DNA of 64,000 nucleotides from WLND01 sp040398845 (GTDB taxonomy: Bacteria; Actinomycetota; Actinomycetes; S36-B12), in contig JBBATH010000011.1 in assembly GCA_040398845.1 (NCBI GenBank), positions 57,594 to 121,593 on the forward strand, read 5' to 3'. The notes under the pieces are model-generated. The model was not told the DNA's origin, ran no database searches, and worked only from the letters and a program-made list of their open reading frames with translations. This document shows positions 35,579 through 43,936 of the stretch, in pieces (within the stretch, counting starts at the first letter, position 1; the number at the start of each line of letters is the position of its first letter). The translations under genes and the position numbers were made by a program.

Positions 35579-35974
35579 CTAAAGGGAGACGACTTTGGAT
35601 GGGGTCAGCCGAATCACGACGCGGATGTTTTCGGTGCCGTCGTCCATCGTGTAGCGATCTCCACCCGTGTATTCCAGGTTGAGGCGGTCGATGAGCTCGC
35701 GCCCACCCTGCTCGGTCATTGTCACCGTGCCCCGCACTTCGACGTACGAATAGGGGTTCGCCTTGGGATACACGAGCACGGTCGCCCTCGGATCACGCTC
35801 AAGGTTGCGGTGCTTCTGGCGGCCCTTCACTGTCGACATGAGAAGGTCGTGGCCATCGCGCGCTACCCAGACAACGGACAACTGGGGCTGGCCACCTCGT
35901 TGAAGGGTCGCAAGGGTGGCGAACTCCGGAGCGTCAAAGATCGTTGAAACTGGCTCGGGCAACTCGATCAACAT
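35579..35974 (-). CDS. PPOX-class F420/FMN-binding oxidoreductase
   Basis: 131 residues with a split beta-barrel typical of the pyridoxamine-oxidase-like family: FATLATLQRGGQPQLSVVWV, then STVKGRQKHRNLERDPRATV and YVEVRGTVTM. Actinobacterial members of this size usually bind F420 (Rv1155-like). ATG 35974 lies four bases after the ispF stop. Its position between ispF and cysS is unlike the usual order of this operon. Confidence 0.88.
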   Translation of the reverse strand: MLIELPEPVSTIFDAPEFATLATLQRGGQPQLSVVWVARDGHDLLMSTVKGRQKHRNLERDPRATVLVYPKANPYSYVEVRGTVTMTEQGGRELIDRLNLEYTGGDRYTMDDGTENIRVVIRLTPSKVVSL

Positions 35975-35978
35975 GCGC

Positions 35979-36461
35979 TCACCGTACCCCTGCTCGCACG
36001 GTCGCCACCGCGATCGCAGCGACGCCCTCTCCCCTACCGGTGAGACCAAGACCGTCGGTGGTCGTTCCAGAAACCCGGACCGGCGCACCTATCGCAGCAC
36101 TCATGACGTCCTGCGCCTCCTCGCGCCGGCGGCCAACCCGGGGCCGATTCCCGATGACCTGCACTGAGCCGTTTCCGATGGTGAAGCCCGCATCACGAAC
36201 AAGTTGGGCAGTGTGCGCGAGGAGGGTGACCCCGGCTGCCTCGGACCATCGCGGATCGTCGGTGCCGAATACCTCACCAAGATCGCCAAGTCCGGCGGCC
36301 GAGAGGAGTGCGTCGCAAAGAGCATGCGCCGCGACGTCGGCATCGGAGTGTCCGGCGAGACCCGTCTCACCCACCCAAAGGAGCCCAGCCAGCCACAGTG
36401 GCCTTCCCTCGGCAAAGGCGTGCACGTCGGTGCCGATCCCGACAAGGGGAACGTCGCTCAT
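35979..36461 (-). CDS. ispF: 2-C-methyl-D-erythritol 2,4-cyclodiphosphate synthase
   Basis: 160 residues. Makes MEcPP in the non-mevalonate isoprenoid pathway. Metal-binding GIGTDVHAF (D12, H14) and the third ligand in GLAGHSDADV are seen; the C-terminal VSGTTTDGLGLTGRGEGVAA is conserved. The ATG overlaps the ispD stop (ATGA). Confidence 0.96.
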   Translation of the reverse strand: MSDVPLVGIGTDVHAFAEGRPLWLAGLLWVGETGLAGHSDADVAAHALCDALLSAAGLGDLGEVFGTDDPRWSEAAGVTLLAHTAQLVRDAGFTIGNGSVQVIGNRPRVGRRREEAQDVMSAAIGAPVRVSGTTTDGLGLTGRGEGVAAIAVATVRAGVR

Positions 36462-37177
36462 GAAACGATGCCCGAGGCACGTCGGCGCGAGAGAAGTGCC
36501 TCCGCGAGCACGAGGTCGATGGGCCGGGTCACCTTGAAGGCCTCCTCGTGCCCAGGAATGACGAGTACCTGTTGGCCAGATAGCTCGACAAGGCCCGCAT
36601 CATCGGTCGCCGAACTCTCGTGCGAATCGGTCAATGCGTGCGCCGACTGGAGCACAGCCCTCGTGAAGCCCTGCGGAGTCTGGATCGCCCGCAACGGGCG
36701 CCGATCAATCGTGGCCAACACGTGATCGTCACCATCGACCTGCTTGACCGTATCGACCACTGGGAGGCCCGGCACGACTGCGGGGTTTCCCGCGTGCACG
36801 GACGCAACAACGGCCGCGATGAGTTCAGCCGGGACAAGCGGCCGCGCCGCGTCGTGCACGAGAACGAACTCGATATCCGAGCTGAGCGACAGCAGCGCGA
36901 GGGCCACCGATTCCTGGCGAGACTCGCCACCTGCGACCACCTCTACTTCAGTCGACAGGTCGGGTTGGTCGAGCAGGTTGCGGACGAAGTCAAGCTGATC
37001 GATCGGCGCAGCAACGATAATCACATCGATGGAGTGCGAGGCACTTAATGCACGAACTGCATGCACAAGCAGTGGCGCGCCCCCGAGCAACCGAAGTGCC
37101 TTCGGAGCGCCCGGCCCGAGTCGCTCGCCGCGCCCCGCGGCCGGCACGATTGCCGCGGTTCGCCGTTCGGCTGTCAC
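36458..37177 (-). CDS. ispD: 2-C-methyl-D-erythritol 4-phosphate cytidylyltransferase
   Basis: 239 residues. Couples MEP to CTP. Nucleotide-binding IVPAAGRGERLGPGAPKALRL fits the family start (AAGRGERLG then K), with VLVHDAARPLVP and IQTPQGFTRAVL further on. Starts six bases after carD and overlaps ispF by four bases. Confidence 0.96.
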   Translation of the reverse strand: MTAERRTAAIVPAAGRGERLGPGAPKALRLLGGAPLLVHAVRALSASHSIDVIIVAAPIDQLDFVRNLLDQPDLSTEVEVVAGGESRQESVALALLSLSSDIEFVLVHDAARPLVPAELIAAVVASVHAGNPAVVPGLPVVDTVKQVDGDDHVLATIDRRPLRAIQTPQGFTRAVLQSAHALTDSHESSATDDAGLVELSGQQVLVIPGHEEAFKVTRPIDLVLAEALLSRRRASGIVS

Positions 37178-37183
37178 CGCGTC

Positions 37184-37666
37184 CTAGGAGGCGAGGACCT
37201 CGTCGAGGATCGCCTCGGCTTTGTCCTCATCGGTCTTCTCCGCCAGCGCGAGTTCACTCACGAGGATCTGCCGAGCCTTCGCAAGCATGCGCTTCTCGCC
37301 GGCGGAAAGTCCACGCTCTCGTTCACGTCGCCAGAGATCGCGGACGACCTCGGCAACCTTGATAACGTCACCTGAGGCAAGCTTCTCGAGGTTCGCCTTG
37401 TACCGGCGTGACCAGTTGGTCGGCTCCTCGGTGTAGGGCTGGCGAAGCACGTTAAACACGCGATCAAGGCCTTCTTGGTTCACCACGTCGCGGACGCCGA
37501 CCAGATCGACGTTATCCGAGGGCACTCGCACGGTGAGATCACCCTGAGCAACCCTAAGGACGAGGTACTCGCGTTCTTCACCTCGAACGGTGCGAATTTC
37601 CAAGGCCTCGATGAGTGCAGCCCCGTGGTGCGGGTAAACAACAGTGTCGCCAACGCTAAAAGCCAT
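37184..37666 (-). CDS. carD: CarD-family RNA polymerase-binding transcription factor
   Basis: 160 residues, matching mycobacterial CarD in length. N-terminal RNA-polymerase interaction domain (FSVGDTVVYPHHGAALIEAL) and a C-terminal helical DNA-binding domain (NWSRRYKANLEKLASGDVIK with the conserved Trp that wedges the promoter bubble). CarD stabilises open complexes. First gene of the carD-ispD-ispF-PPOX-cysS-rlmB operon; divergent from a lipoprotein gene. Confidence 0.96.
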   Translation of the reverse strand: MAFSVGDTVVYPHHGAALIEALEIRTVRGEEREYLVLRVAQGDLTVRVPSDNVDLVGVRDVVNQEGLDRVFNVLRQPYTEEPTNWSRRYKANLEKLASGDVIKVAEVVRDLWRRERERGLSAGEKRMLAKARQILVSELALAEKTDEDKAEAILDEVLAS

Positions 37667-37741
37667 GAAGTGAAGCCCCTTTCCAAAGGCTTAGGCTACC
37701 ACGTGACGACACGTCTGAATTCCTGCCGCTACCCTCTCCTT

Positions 37742-38275
37742 GTGACGACGATACGACTGAACCTCACCCCACGACTGTCTGCGCTGCTCATTGGTGCGTG
37801 CGCTCTCACGGCCGTCCCGCTGCTGGCTGGCTGCTTCAATGGACCGAACGCCACGACAACCGCGCAGAGCACGATGAATTCCGGTAACGGCACGCAGCAG
37901 ATCATCGGTGATCTGCGCATCGAGAATGCAACCCTCGTTACCGGCCCGGACGGTTCGACGAGCGGCACACTCATCACGACCCTCGTGAATACCGGTCGGG
38001 AGCGCGACCAACTCATCGCCGCGACGATCAACGGCGTTCCCGCCTACATCACCCCGGGCGCCGGCGAACTTGCACCGGGGGCGGCCGTGAGCTTCGGCTA
38101 CGACAGCGACCTCTGGCTCAATACCTATGACCTCAACATCGCGTCAAGCGCCTTCGTCCCGGTGATGATGCAGTTCGAACGGGCCGGAACGACCTCATTC
38201 TCAGTGTTGAGTGTGCCCGCGTCCGGATACTACGAGGGCATTGCGCCGAATCCGGCGTCCGCTCCCCAGCAGTAA
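37742..38275 (+). CDS. Putative lipoprotein
   Basis: 177 residues. Signal peptide with lipobox LLAGC (Cys after about 30 residues), then an immunoglobulin-like beta domain (LRIENATLV, GTLITTLVNTGRERDQL). Such copper-chaperone-like or DUF461-like folds are common in lipoproteins, but no metal ligands stand out. GTG 37742 begins exactly at the signal peptide (VTTIRLNLTPRL). Function unknown. Confidence 0.7.
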   Translation: MTTIRLNLTPRLSALLIGACALTAVPLLAGCFNGPNATTTAQSTMNSGNGTQQIIGDLRIENATLVTGPDGSTSGTLITTLVNTGRERDQLIAATINGVPAYITPGAGELAPGAAVSFGYDSDLWLNTYDLNIASSAFVPVMMQFERAGTTSFSVLSVPASGYYEGIAPNPASAPQQ

Positions 38276-38326
38276 AGCCTTGTCCGCCGCCGGAAAAGAG
38301 GGCCATCCCGCCTGAACCCCAAGCGG

Positions 38327-39007
38327 TCAGGATTCGAATCGGTAGCCCAGGCCTCGAACGGTCTGAATATGCACCGGGTTCGCCGGATCGGACTCAATCT
38401 TGGCCCGCAGTCGCTTGATGTGGACGTCGAGGGTCTTGGTGTCCCCGACGTAGTCGGCACCCCACACCCGGTCTATCAGCTGAGCGCGGGTGAGGACCCT
38501 TCCTGAGTTCCGGACGAGGAGTTCCAGCAGGTCGAATTCCTTCAGCGGCAGACTCACCGTGGAACCGCGAACCGTGACTGCATGCCGATCAACGTCAAGT
38601 CGAACCGGACCCGCCTCAACCACGGCTGGCAGCAACTCGTCGATCTCGCCATGCCTGCGGAGAACGGCACGAACTCGAGCGAGCAACTCCCGGGATGAGA
38701 ACGGCTTCGTCACATAGTCATCTGCGCCAAGTTCGAGCCCCACGACCTTGTCGACCTCGCCATCCTTGGCGGTGAGCATGATGATCGGAACGGTCGACTT
38801 GGCGCGAATGAGCCGGCATACCTCAGTCCCAGAAATCCCAGGGAGCATAAGGTCAAGGAGCACGAGATCTGCACCATGCCGGTCAAACTCATCCATCGCC
38901 TTGAGCCCATCGCCTGCGACGACAACCTCATAGCCCTCCCGGCGCAACATGAACGACAGTGCGTCCGAGAATGACTCCTCGTCCTCAACTACGAGCAAAC
39001 GCGTCAC
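38327..39007 (-). CDS. regX3: OmpR-family response regulator (RegX3/PhoP-like)
   Basis: 226 residues. Receiver with phosphorylatable D52 (LVLLDLMLPG) and K101 (DYVTKPFS), followed by a winged-helix domain (LTRAQLIDRVWGADYVGDTK, VHIQTVRGLGYRFES). Orthologous by length, motifs and context to RegX3/PhoP, which control phosphate-starvation genes. Its ATG overlaps the stop of the kinase gene (39004). Confidence 0.9.
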   Translation of the reverse strand: MTRLLVVEDEESFSDALSFMLRREGYEVVVAGDGLKAMDEFDRHGADLVLLDLMLPGISGTEVCRLIRAKSTVPIIMLTAKDGEVDKVVGLELGADDYVTKPFSSRELLARVRAVLRRHGEIDELLPAVVEAGPVRLDVDRHAVTVRGSTVSLPLKEFDLLELLVRNSGRVLTRAQLIDRVWGADYVGDTKTLDVHIKRLRAKIESDPANPVHIQTVRGLGYRFES

Positions 39008-40152
39008 GCGAGCACCTCGGCATTCGGGATCGAAACATTTTCAAGCGAGATGGTCTGCGCCTCCAGCATGGGATCTGAATCGGCCCCGTACAGAGGCAGT
39101 CTGAGGGTGAAGGTCGATCCGACGCCAACCTCGGACCACGCAGTGCACTCCCCACCGTGGTTCTGGCACACGTGCTTCACGATCGACAGGCCGAGACCGG
39201 TGCCGCCCGTCACCCGCGAGCGGGCGGGGTCAACCCGATAGAAGCGCTCGAATATTCGGTCGAGATCGTTCGACGGGATGCCGATACCTTGGTCTTTCAC
39301 CATGATCTCGACCATGGAACCGGTGACGCGCGCTTCAATGGCCACCCTGGTGCCCTCCGGCGAGTAAGCGACCGCATTGGCAAGGAGGTTGCGGATCGCG
39401 GTCTGCAATTGCCCGCGGTCACCATAGATCGAAGCGCGCGAGGACGTCCCGACGATGAAGTCAACGCTGCTGGCAGTTGCGACGGTTCGAACCTCGTCGA
39501 TCGAGCGGTCGACGAGGTCGTCAACATCGACGACTTCAGCATGAGTGTGAGGATCATCGCCCTGAAGCCTTGAGAGGTCGATCACGTCCTGAACGAGGTG
39601 ACTGAGGCGGGCAGCCTCGAGTTGCATGCGCTCGGCGAAGTGACGAACCTGGTCTGGATCCTCAGACGACGCCAGTACCGCCTCGGCCAGCAGCGACAGT
39701 GCGCCAACGGGTGTCTTCAACTCATGGCTGACATTCGCAACGAAATCACGCCTCACCGCATCAACTCTCCGCTCCTCGGCGAGGTCGTCAATGAGGACGA
39801 GAATGGCGCCTGTTCCTAGGGGAGCAATCCTGACCCTGAGCTCGAGCAGTTCGCGCCCGAGCGGTGGCCGACGAACGCGCATCTCCTGCTCGCGAGCCTC
39901 TCCGTCAAGGGCGACCTTTTCGATCAGACGGGAGATCTCGGGCACAGTGACGAGACTGCGGCTCACGAGCCCGAGCGCTTGGCTCCTAGCACTCGCCCGG
40001 AGTACCACGCCATCGGCACTCACAACCAGTGATGCTGACGGGAGCACACTCAGGACTCGAACGACCTCGTCTGGCACGACCGGGAGTCCGCCGGATCTCG
40101 GCTCAACGACGTCATTTCGCAGAGCATCTGCGGAGATGAGTCTGCGAGTCAC
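39004..40152 (-). CDS. senX3: Sensor histidine kinase (SenX3/PhoR-like), without membrane segments
   Basis: 382 residues: a PAS-like segment (about 30-125), the phosphoacceptor H143 in VANVSHELKTPVGAL, and HATPase motifs (N box NLLANAVAYSPEG, VKDQGIGIP, GGTGLGLSIVKHV). The N-terminus has no hydrophobic helix, whereas mycobacterial SenX3 and Streptomyces PhoR have membrane spans; an in-frame TAG lies four codons before GTG 40152, so a missed upstream part is unlikely. It shares a 181 bp gap with divergent phoU, which carries a PHO-box-like element. Confidence 0.88.
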   Translation of the reverse strand: MTRRLISADALRNDVVEPRSGGLPVVPDEVVRVLSVLPSASLVVSADGVVLRASARSQALGLVSRSLVTVPEISRLIEKVALDGEAREQEMRVRRPPLGRELLELRVRIAPLGTGAILVLIDDLAEERRVDAVRRDFVANVSHELKTPVGALSLLAEAVLASSEDPDQVRHFAERMQLEAARLSHLVQDVIDLSRLQGDDPHTHAEVVDVDDLVDRSIDEVRTVATASSVDFIVGTSSRASIYGDRGQLQTAIRNLLANAVAYSPEGTRVAIEARVTGSMVEIMVKDQGIGIPSNDLDRIFERFYRVDPARSRVTGGTGLGLSIVKHVCQNHGGECTAWSEVGVGSTFTLRLPLYGADSDPMLEAQTISLENVSIPNAEVLA

Positions 40153-40212
40153 GTCTTTAGCCTACGGGCGGTCCACGTGATCAGATCTCAATGCTCTGGT
40201 CTGCTGCTGAGG

Positions 40213-40245
40213 GTTCACCCGAGATTCATCGGCTGTTCGTGTAGT
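40213..40245 (+). promoter_or_regulatory. PHO-box-like direct repeats (PhoP/RegX3 site)
   Basis: Three adjacent 11-base repeats: GTTCACCCGAG, ATTCATCGGCT and GTTCGTGTAGT. This fits the 11-bp direct-repeat organisation of actinobacterial PhoP boxes (conserved TTCA/TTCG at each start). It lies 61-93 bases upstream of senX3 and 89-121 bases upstream of phoU, so it could control both. Confidence 0.65.
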
Positions 40246-40333
40246 TTCCCCTCACATCATCAGCCGTTCGTGCTTTCGACATGTTCAAGGAACGCGGCGA
40301 CGGAATTCTTACGAACCTCTCTAAACTCAGTAC

Positions 40334-40993
40334 ATGAACGGTGGATATCACGACGAACTTCTCTCGGTCAACAACGATCTCGTGCAGATGACCCGCCTGG
40401 TGGGTTCGGCGATGAACCAAGCCACCAGATCACTGCTCGACGCCGACCTCCGAGTAGCCGAAAACGTCATCGATGGGGATGCTGAAGTTGACTTGCTCAC
40501 CGGGGCCGTCGAGGAACGCTGCTTTGACCTCCTTGCCATCCAGCAGCCGGTGGGGGGTGACCTCCGCGTTGTCATTGGGGCCCTTCGGATCGCTGCCTCC
40601 CTCGAACGCATGGGCGACCTCGCTGAGCATGTGGCGAAGCAGGCCCGGATGCGTTACCCCCGCCCCTCCGTTCCACAGGAGCTTCGAGGAACGTTCGCCG
40701 TCATGGGCGGCCTCGCCGAAGCGATCGTCTCCAAGACTGGGTCTGTCATTGCAACGAACGACGTCTCGCTCGCGACCGACATCGCCGCACACGATGAAGA
40801 AATGGACCGCCTGCATCGTGAACTCTTCACGATCGTCCTGTCTGAATCCTGGACCCACGGCGTGGAGGCAGCCATCGACGTGACCCTGCTCTCCCGCTAC
40901 TACGAGCGCTACGCTGATCACGCGGTTTCCGTGACTCGTCGCGTCGTCACGATCGTGACCGGGGAACCGTACGTCGGCGTGAGCCTCGATTAA
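40334..40993 (+). CDS. phoU: Phosphate signalling protein PhoU
   Basis: 219 residues, two three-helix bundles. The repeated PhoU pattern with acidic metal-binding clusters is visible: DGDAEVDLLTGAVEE and, in the second half, IAAHDEEMDRLHREL. PhoU links the Pst transporter to the PhoR/SenX3 kinase and represses signalling when phosphate is abundant. No pst genes are in the window. It is followed 40 bases later by mshA. Confidence 0.95.
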   Translation: MNGGYHDELLSVNNDLVQMTRLVGSAMNQATRSLLDADLRVAENVIDGDAEVDLLTGAVEERCFDLLAIQQPVGGDLRVVIGALRIAASLERMGDLAEHVAKQARMRYPRPSVPQELRGTFAVMGGLAEAIVSKTGSVIATNDVSLATDIAAHDEEMDRLHRELFTIVLSESWTHGVEAAIDVTLLSRYYERYADHAVSVTRRVVTIVTGEPYVGVSLD

Positions 40994-41033
40994 ACGAGTC
41001 GTCCAATGGCAATGCGCGAGAGTGAGGTGAACA

Positions 41034-42332
41034 ATGACCGCACAACGCCTCCTAGCGTCTCTACCCTCCCGGATCGCCGTCCTATCCATCCACACCTCGC
41101 CGCTGGACCAGCCCGGCACTGGCGACGCCGGTGGGATGAATGTCTACGTCGTCGAGACCGCTAAGCGCATCGCCGCAGCCGGCACCGCCGTTGAGATCTT
41201 CACTCGCGCAACCTCTTCGGATCTTCCACCCGCCCTTGAACTCGCCCCCGGAGTGCTCGTTCGGCATGTCACTGCCGGGCCGTACGAGGGACTCCTCAAA
41301 GCGGATCTTCCCGGGCAGTTGTGCGCGGTCACGTCAGGCGTCATGAGGGTGGAGGCGTCCCATGCTGAGGGCTGGTTCGACCTTATCCACTCGCATTACT
41401 GGCTCTCGGGCCAAGTGGGCTGGCTGGCCTCAGAACGCTGGGGCGTACCGCTCGTCCACTCAATGCACACGATGGCAAAGGTGAAGAATCTTGAACTCGC
41501 GGCCGGCGATATCCCGGAACCGATGGTGCGTGTCATCGGCGAGGAACAGGTCGTCGCCGCCGCCGCCCGGCTCGTCGCAAATACCGCCGACGAGGCCCGG
41601 CAACTGATCGACCTTTACGGAGCCGATTCCCAGGCCGTTGATGTCGTCCACCCGGGAGTCGATCTTGAACAGTTCACTCCCGGTGAGCCCGGTGTCTCCC
41701 GACGTCGACTCGGACTCGCGGAGGATTCCGTGATCCTCCTATTCGTCGGACGCATTCAGCCGCTCAAGGCCCCCGACATCCTGCTGCACGCGGCAGCGCG
41801 ATTGGTCGAGACCGACCCTTCGCTCCGATCACGCCTGCTCGTTGTTGTGTGCGGCGGGCCATCGGGGACCGGACTCGAGCACCCCACCTCGCTTAGCGAC
41901 CTTGCAGCCGATCTCGGCATCGCCGACATCGTTCGATTCGAGCCGCCGGGGGATCGTCAGATGCTCGCCGATTGGTACCGGGCCGCAGATATCAGTGTCG
42001 TTCCCTCATACTCCGAGTCCTTCGGGCTCGTGGCCGTCGAGGCACAGGCGTGCGGAACCCCCGTGGTCGCCGCTGCCGTCGGCGGTCTTCGCACCGCCGT
42101 CCTCCATGAGACAAGCGGTGTCCTCGTCGAGGGTCACGATCCCCGCGACTACGCGAGCGTCCTGCGCCACCTCATCGACCATCCGGAGCGGCTCGCTGAA
42201 CTCTCGCGCGGCGCCCGAATGCATGCAGCCACATTCGGGTGGGCCGCCACCACGACGGGCCTTCTCGACACCTACGCGCGTGCCATGTCGGGTAGTGCGG
42301 GACGAATCGCGCTCGCTGCGGGGCACTCATGA
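41034..42332 (+). CDS. mshA: D-inositol-3-phosphate glycosyltransferase (mycothiol synthesis)
   Basis: 432 residues, GT4 family. MshA transfers GlcNAc to inositol-3-phosphate, the first step of mycothiol synthesis. N-terminal LSIHTSPLDQPGTGDAGGMN and VHSMHTMAKVKN are diagnostic; the GT-B donor site is SYSESFGLVAVEAQACGTPV. GAGGTGA precedes ATG 41034. Overlaps the next gene by four bases (ATGA). Confidence 0.96.
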   Translation: MTAQRLLASLPSRIAVLSIHTSPLDQPGTGDAGGMNVYVVETAKRIAAAGTAVEIFTRATSSDLPPALELAPGVLVRHVTAGPYEGLLKADLPGQLCAVTSGVMRVEASHAEGWFDLIHSHYWLSGQVGWLASERWGVPLVHSMHTMAKVKNLELAAGDIPEPMVRVIGEEQVVAAAARLVANTADEARQLIDLYGADSQAVDVVHPGVDLEQFTPGEPGVSRRRLGLAEDSVILLFVGRIQPLKAPDILLHAAARLVETDPSLRSRLLVVVCGGPSGTGLEHPTSLSDLAADLGIADIVRFEPPGDRQMLADWYRAADISVVPSYSESFGLVAVEAQACGTPVVAAAVGGLRTAVLHETSGVLVEGHDPRDYASVLRHLIDHPERLAELSRGARMHAATFGWAATTTGLLDTYARAMSGSAGRIALAAGHS

Positions 42333-42838
42333 CGTCCCGGGCCCAATCCGACTACCTCGGCGGGTTTCTCGAGCGCGCTGGGATCGTATTCGAGCGCTCC
42401 ACCCCGGACACGTTCATTGTCGAACTGCCGGGCACCCGCAAACTCAAGACAAATGTCTCACTCACCGTCGGCCCGCATGCGCTCACCATCAATGCGTTCG
42501 TCGCTCGAAAACCAGACGAGCAAGCGCCCGCTGTCCATGCGTGGCTACTCGAGCAGAACCGGCGAATGTACGGCGTCGCGTTTGCCATCGATCATCACGG
42601 CGATATCTACCTGACCGGCAAGGTTCCGCTGACTTCACTTAACGATGACGAACTCGACCGGCTCCTCGGCGCCGCGCTTGAGTACTCCGACGGCGCGTTC
42701 AACACGGTGCTCGAAATCGGTTTCGCGTCAGCAATCCGACGGGAGTGGGCGTGGCGGAAAAGCCGCGGGGAGTCGACCGAGAACCTCGCTGCCTTCGAGC
42801 ACCTCATCGACCATTCGGCCGACCCCGGCAGACTATGA
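42329..42838 (+). CDS. YbjN-domain protein
   Basis: 169 residues with the YbjN fold (resembles type III secretion chaperones): VELPGTRKLKTNVSLTVG, LEQNRRMYGVAFAIDHHGDI, and EIGFASAIRREWAWRKSRG. Found between mshA and gpm in mycobacteria (Rv0487), so the order is conserved. Overlaps by four bases with both mshA and gpmA. Function unknown, perhaps a chaperone. Confidence 0.88.
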   Translation: MTSRAQSDYLGGFLERAGIVFERSTPDTFIVELPGTRKLKTNVSLTVGPHALTINAFVARKPDEQAPAVHAWLLEQNRRMYGVAFAIDHHGDIYLTGKVPLTSLNDDELDRLLGAALEYSDGAFNTVLEIGFASAIRREWAWRKSRGESTENLAAFEHLIDHSADPGRL

Positions 42839-43611
42839 CGATGACTTCAGTCACGAGTGCCCCGTATACCCTCCTCCTGCTCCGCCACGGCGAGAGCGAG
42901 TGGAATGCGAAGAACCTGTTCACCGGCTGGGTCGACGTCGACCTCAATGAGAAGGGTGTCGCCGAGGCCGTCCGCGGTGGAGAGCTCCTCGCCCAGGCCG
43001 GACTCCTCCCCGATGTCGTTCACACCTCGCTGCTTCGTCGCGCCATCCGAACCTCTCAACTAGCCCTTGACGCCTGCGACCGGCATTGGATCCCCGTCGT
43101 CCGAAACTGGCGCCTGAACGAGCGGCACTACGGCGCCCTTCAGGGCAAGAACAAAAAGGAGACGTTGGCACAATTTGGCGAGGAGCAGTTCATGCTGTGG
43201 CGTCGCTCCTATGACGTGCCACCGCCGCCCATCGATCCGCAGGACCGTTGGGCACAGACCCATGACCCCCGCTATTCAGCGCTGCCACCCGAGACTCGCC
43301 CGGCGACCGAGTGCCTCGCCGACGTCGTGAACCGCCTCATCCCCTACTGGGAGGACGTCATAGTCGCAGAGCACCTGCGTGCCGGGCTTACCGTCCTCGT
43401 AGCTGCGCACGGCAACTCCCTTCGAGCCCTCGTCAAGCACCTCGATGGAATCTCCGACACCGATATTGCCGGCCTCAACATCCCGACGGGCATTCCGCTC
43501 GTCTATCGGCTTGACGAGTCGCTCAGGCCGATCGTCCGCGGAGGCGAGTACCTCGATCCTGCCGCTGCCGCTGCGGCATCAGCCGCAGTCGCAGCCCAAG
43601 GAAAGCGGTAG
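42835..43611 (+). CDS. gpmA: 2,3-bisphosphoglycerate-dependent phosphoglycerate mutase
   Basis: 258 residues. Interconverts 3- and 2-phosphoglycerate. Phosphohistidine motif LLRHGESEWN, LNERHYGALQGKNK, and the second histidine in VAAHGNSLRALVKHL. The ATG at 42835 overlaps the ybjN stop; ATG 42841 is an alternative. The C-terminus ends in an Ala-rich tail. Convergent with the DUF2516 gene, whose stop is one base away. Confidence 0.95.
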   Translation: MTMTSVTSAPYTLLLLRHGESEWNAKNLFTGWVDVDLNEKGVAEAVRGGELLAQAGLLPDVVHTSLLRRAIRTSQLALDACDRHWIPVVRNWRLNERHYGALQGKNKKETLAQFGEEQFMLWRRSYDVPPPPIDPQDRWAQTHDPRYSALPPETRPATECLADVVNRLIPYWEDVIVAEHLRAGLTVLVAAHGNSLRALVKHLDGISDTDIAGLNIPTGIPLVYRLDESLRPIVRGGEYLDPAAAAAASAAVAAQGKR

Positions 43612-43612
43612 A

Positions 43613-43894
43613 TCAGCGACCGGTGATGTCGATGATCTTGGGGCGTACATCGAAGAGGTACACGAGGGCGATGACCGTCCCGGCAATACCAAACAGTTCC
43701 AAAGTCAAGCCCGGCAGCAGGCCGGTCAAGGCCGCGAGGCCGGTGAGGACCAGCCACAGCACCTTGGACTTTCGGCCCACTGCCGGAAACGCCTGCGGCG
43801 GACGCCGGACGCAATCGATAAGTGCGGCGCCCTTGACGACCAAAAGGACGATCCACAACGCGTAGATAACAAGGCCCTGAACGGCTCCAAACAT
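43613..43894 (-). CDS. DUF2516 small membrane protein
   Basis: 93 residues with three hydrophobic segments: GLVIYALWIVLLVVKGAALIDC, VLWLVLTGLAALTGLLPG and LELFGIAGTVIALVYLFDVRP. DUF2516 proteins follow the XRE-hbhA pair in mycobacteria (Rv0476). Here it follows the gene at 43937-44293 by 42 bases. Function unknown. Confidence 0.85.
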   Translation of the reverse strand: MFGAVQGLVIYALWIVLLVVKGAALIDCVRRPPQAFPAVGRKSKVLWLVLTGLAALTGLLPGLTLELFGIAGTVIALVYLFDVRPKIIDITGR

Positions 43895-43936
43895 TCCAAC
43901 ACGCTAACGCACGCCGCGCCAACCACCGTGAGGCGG

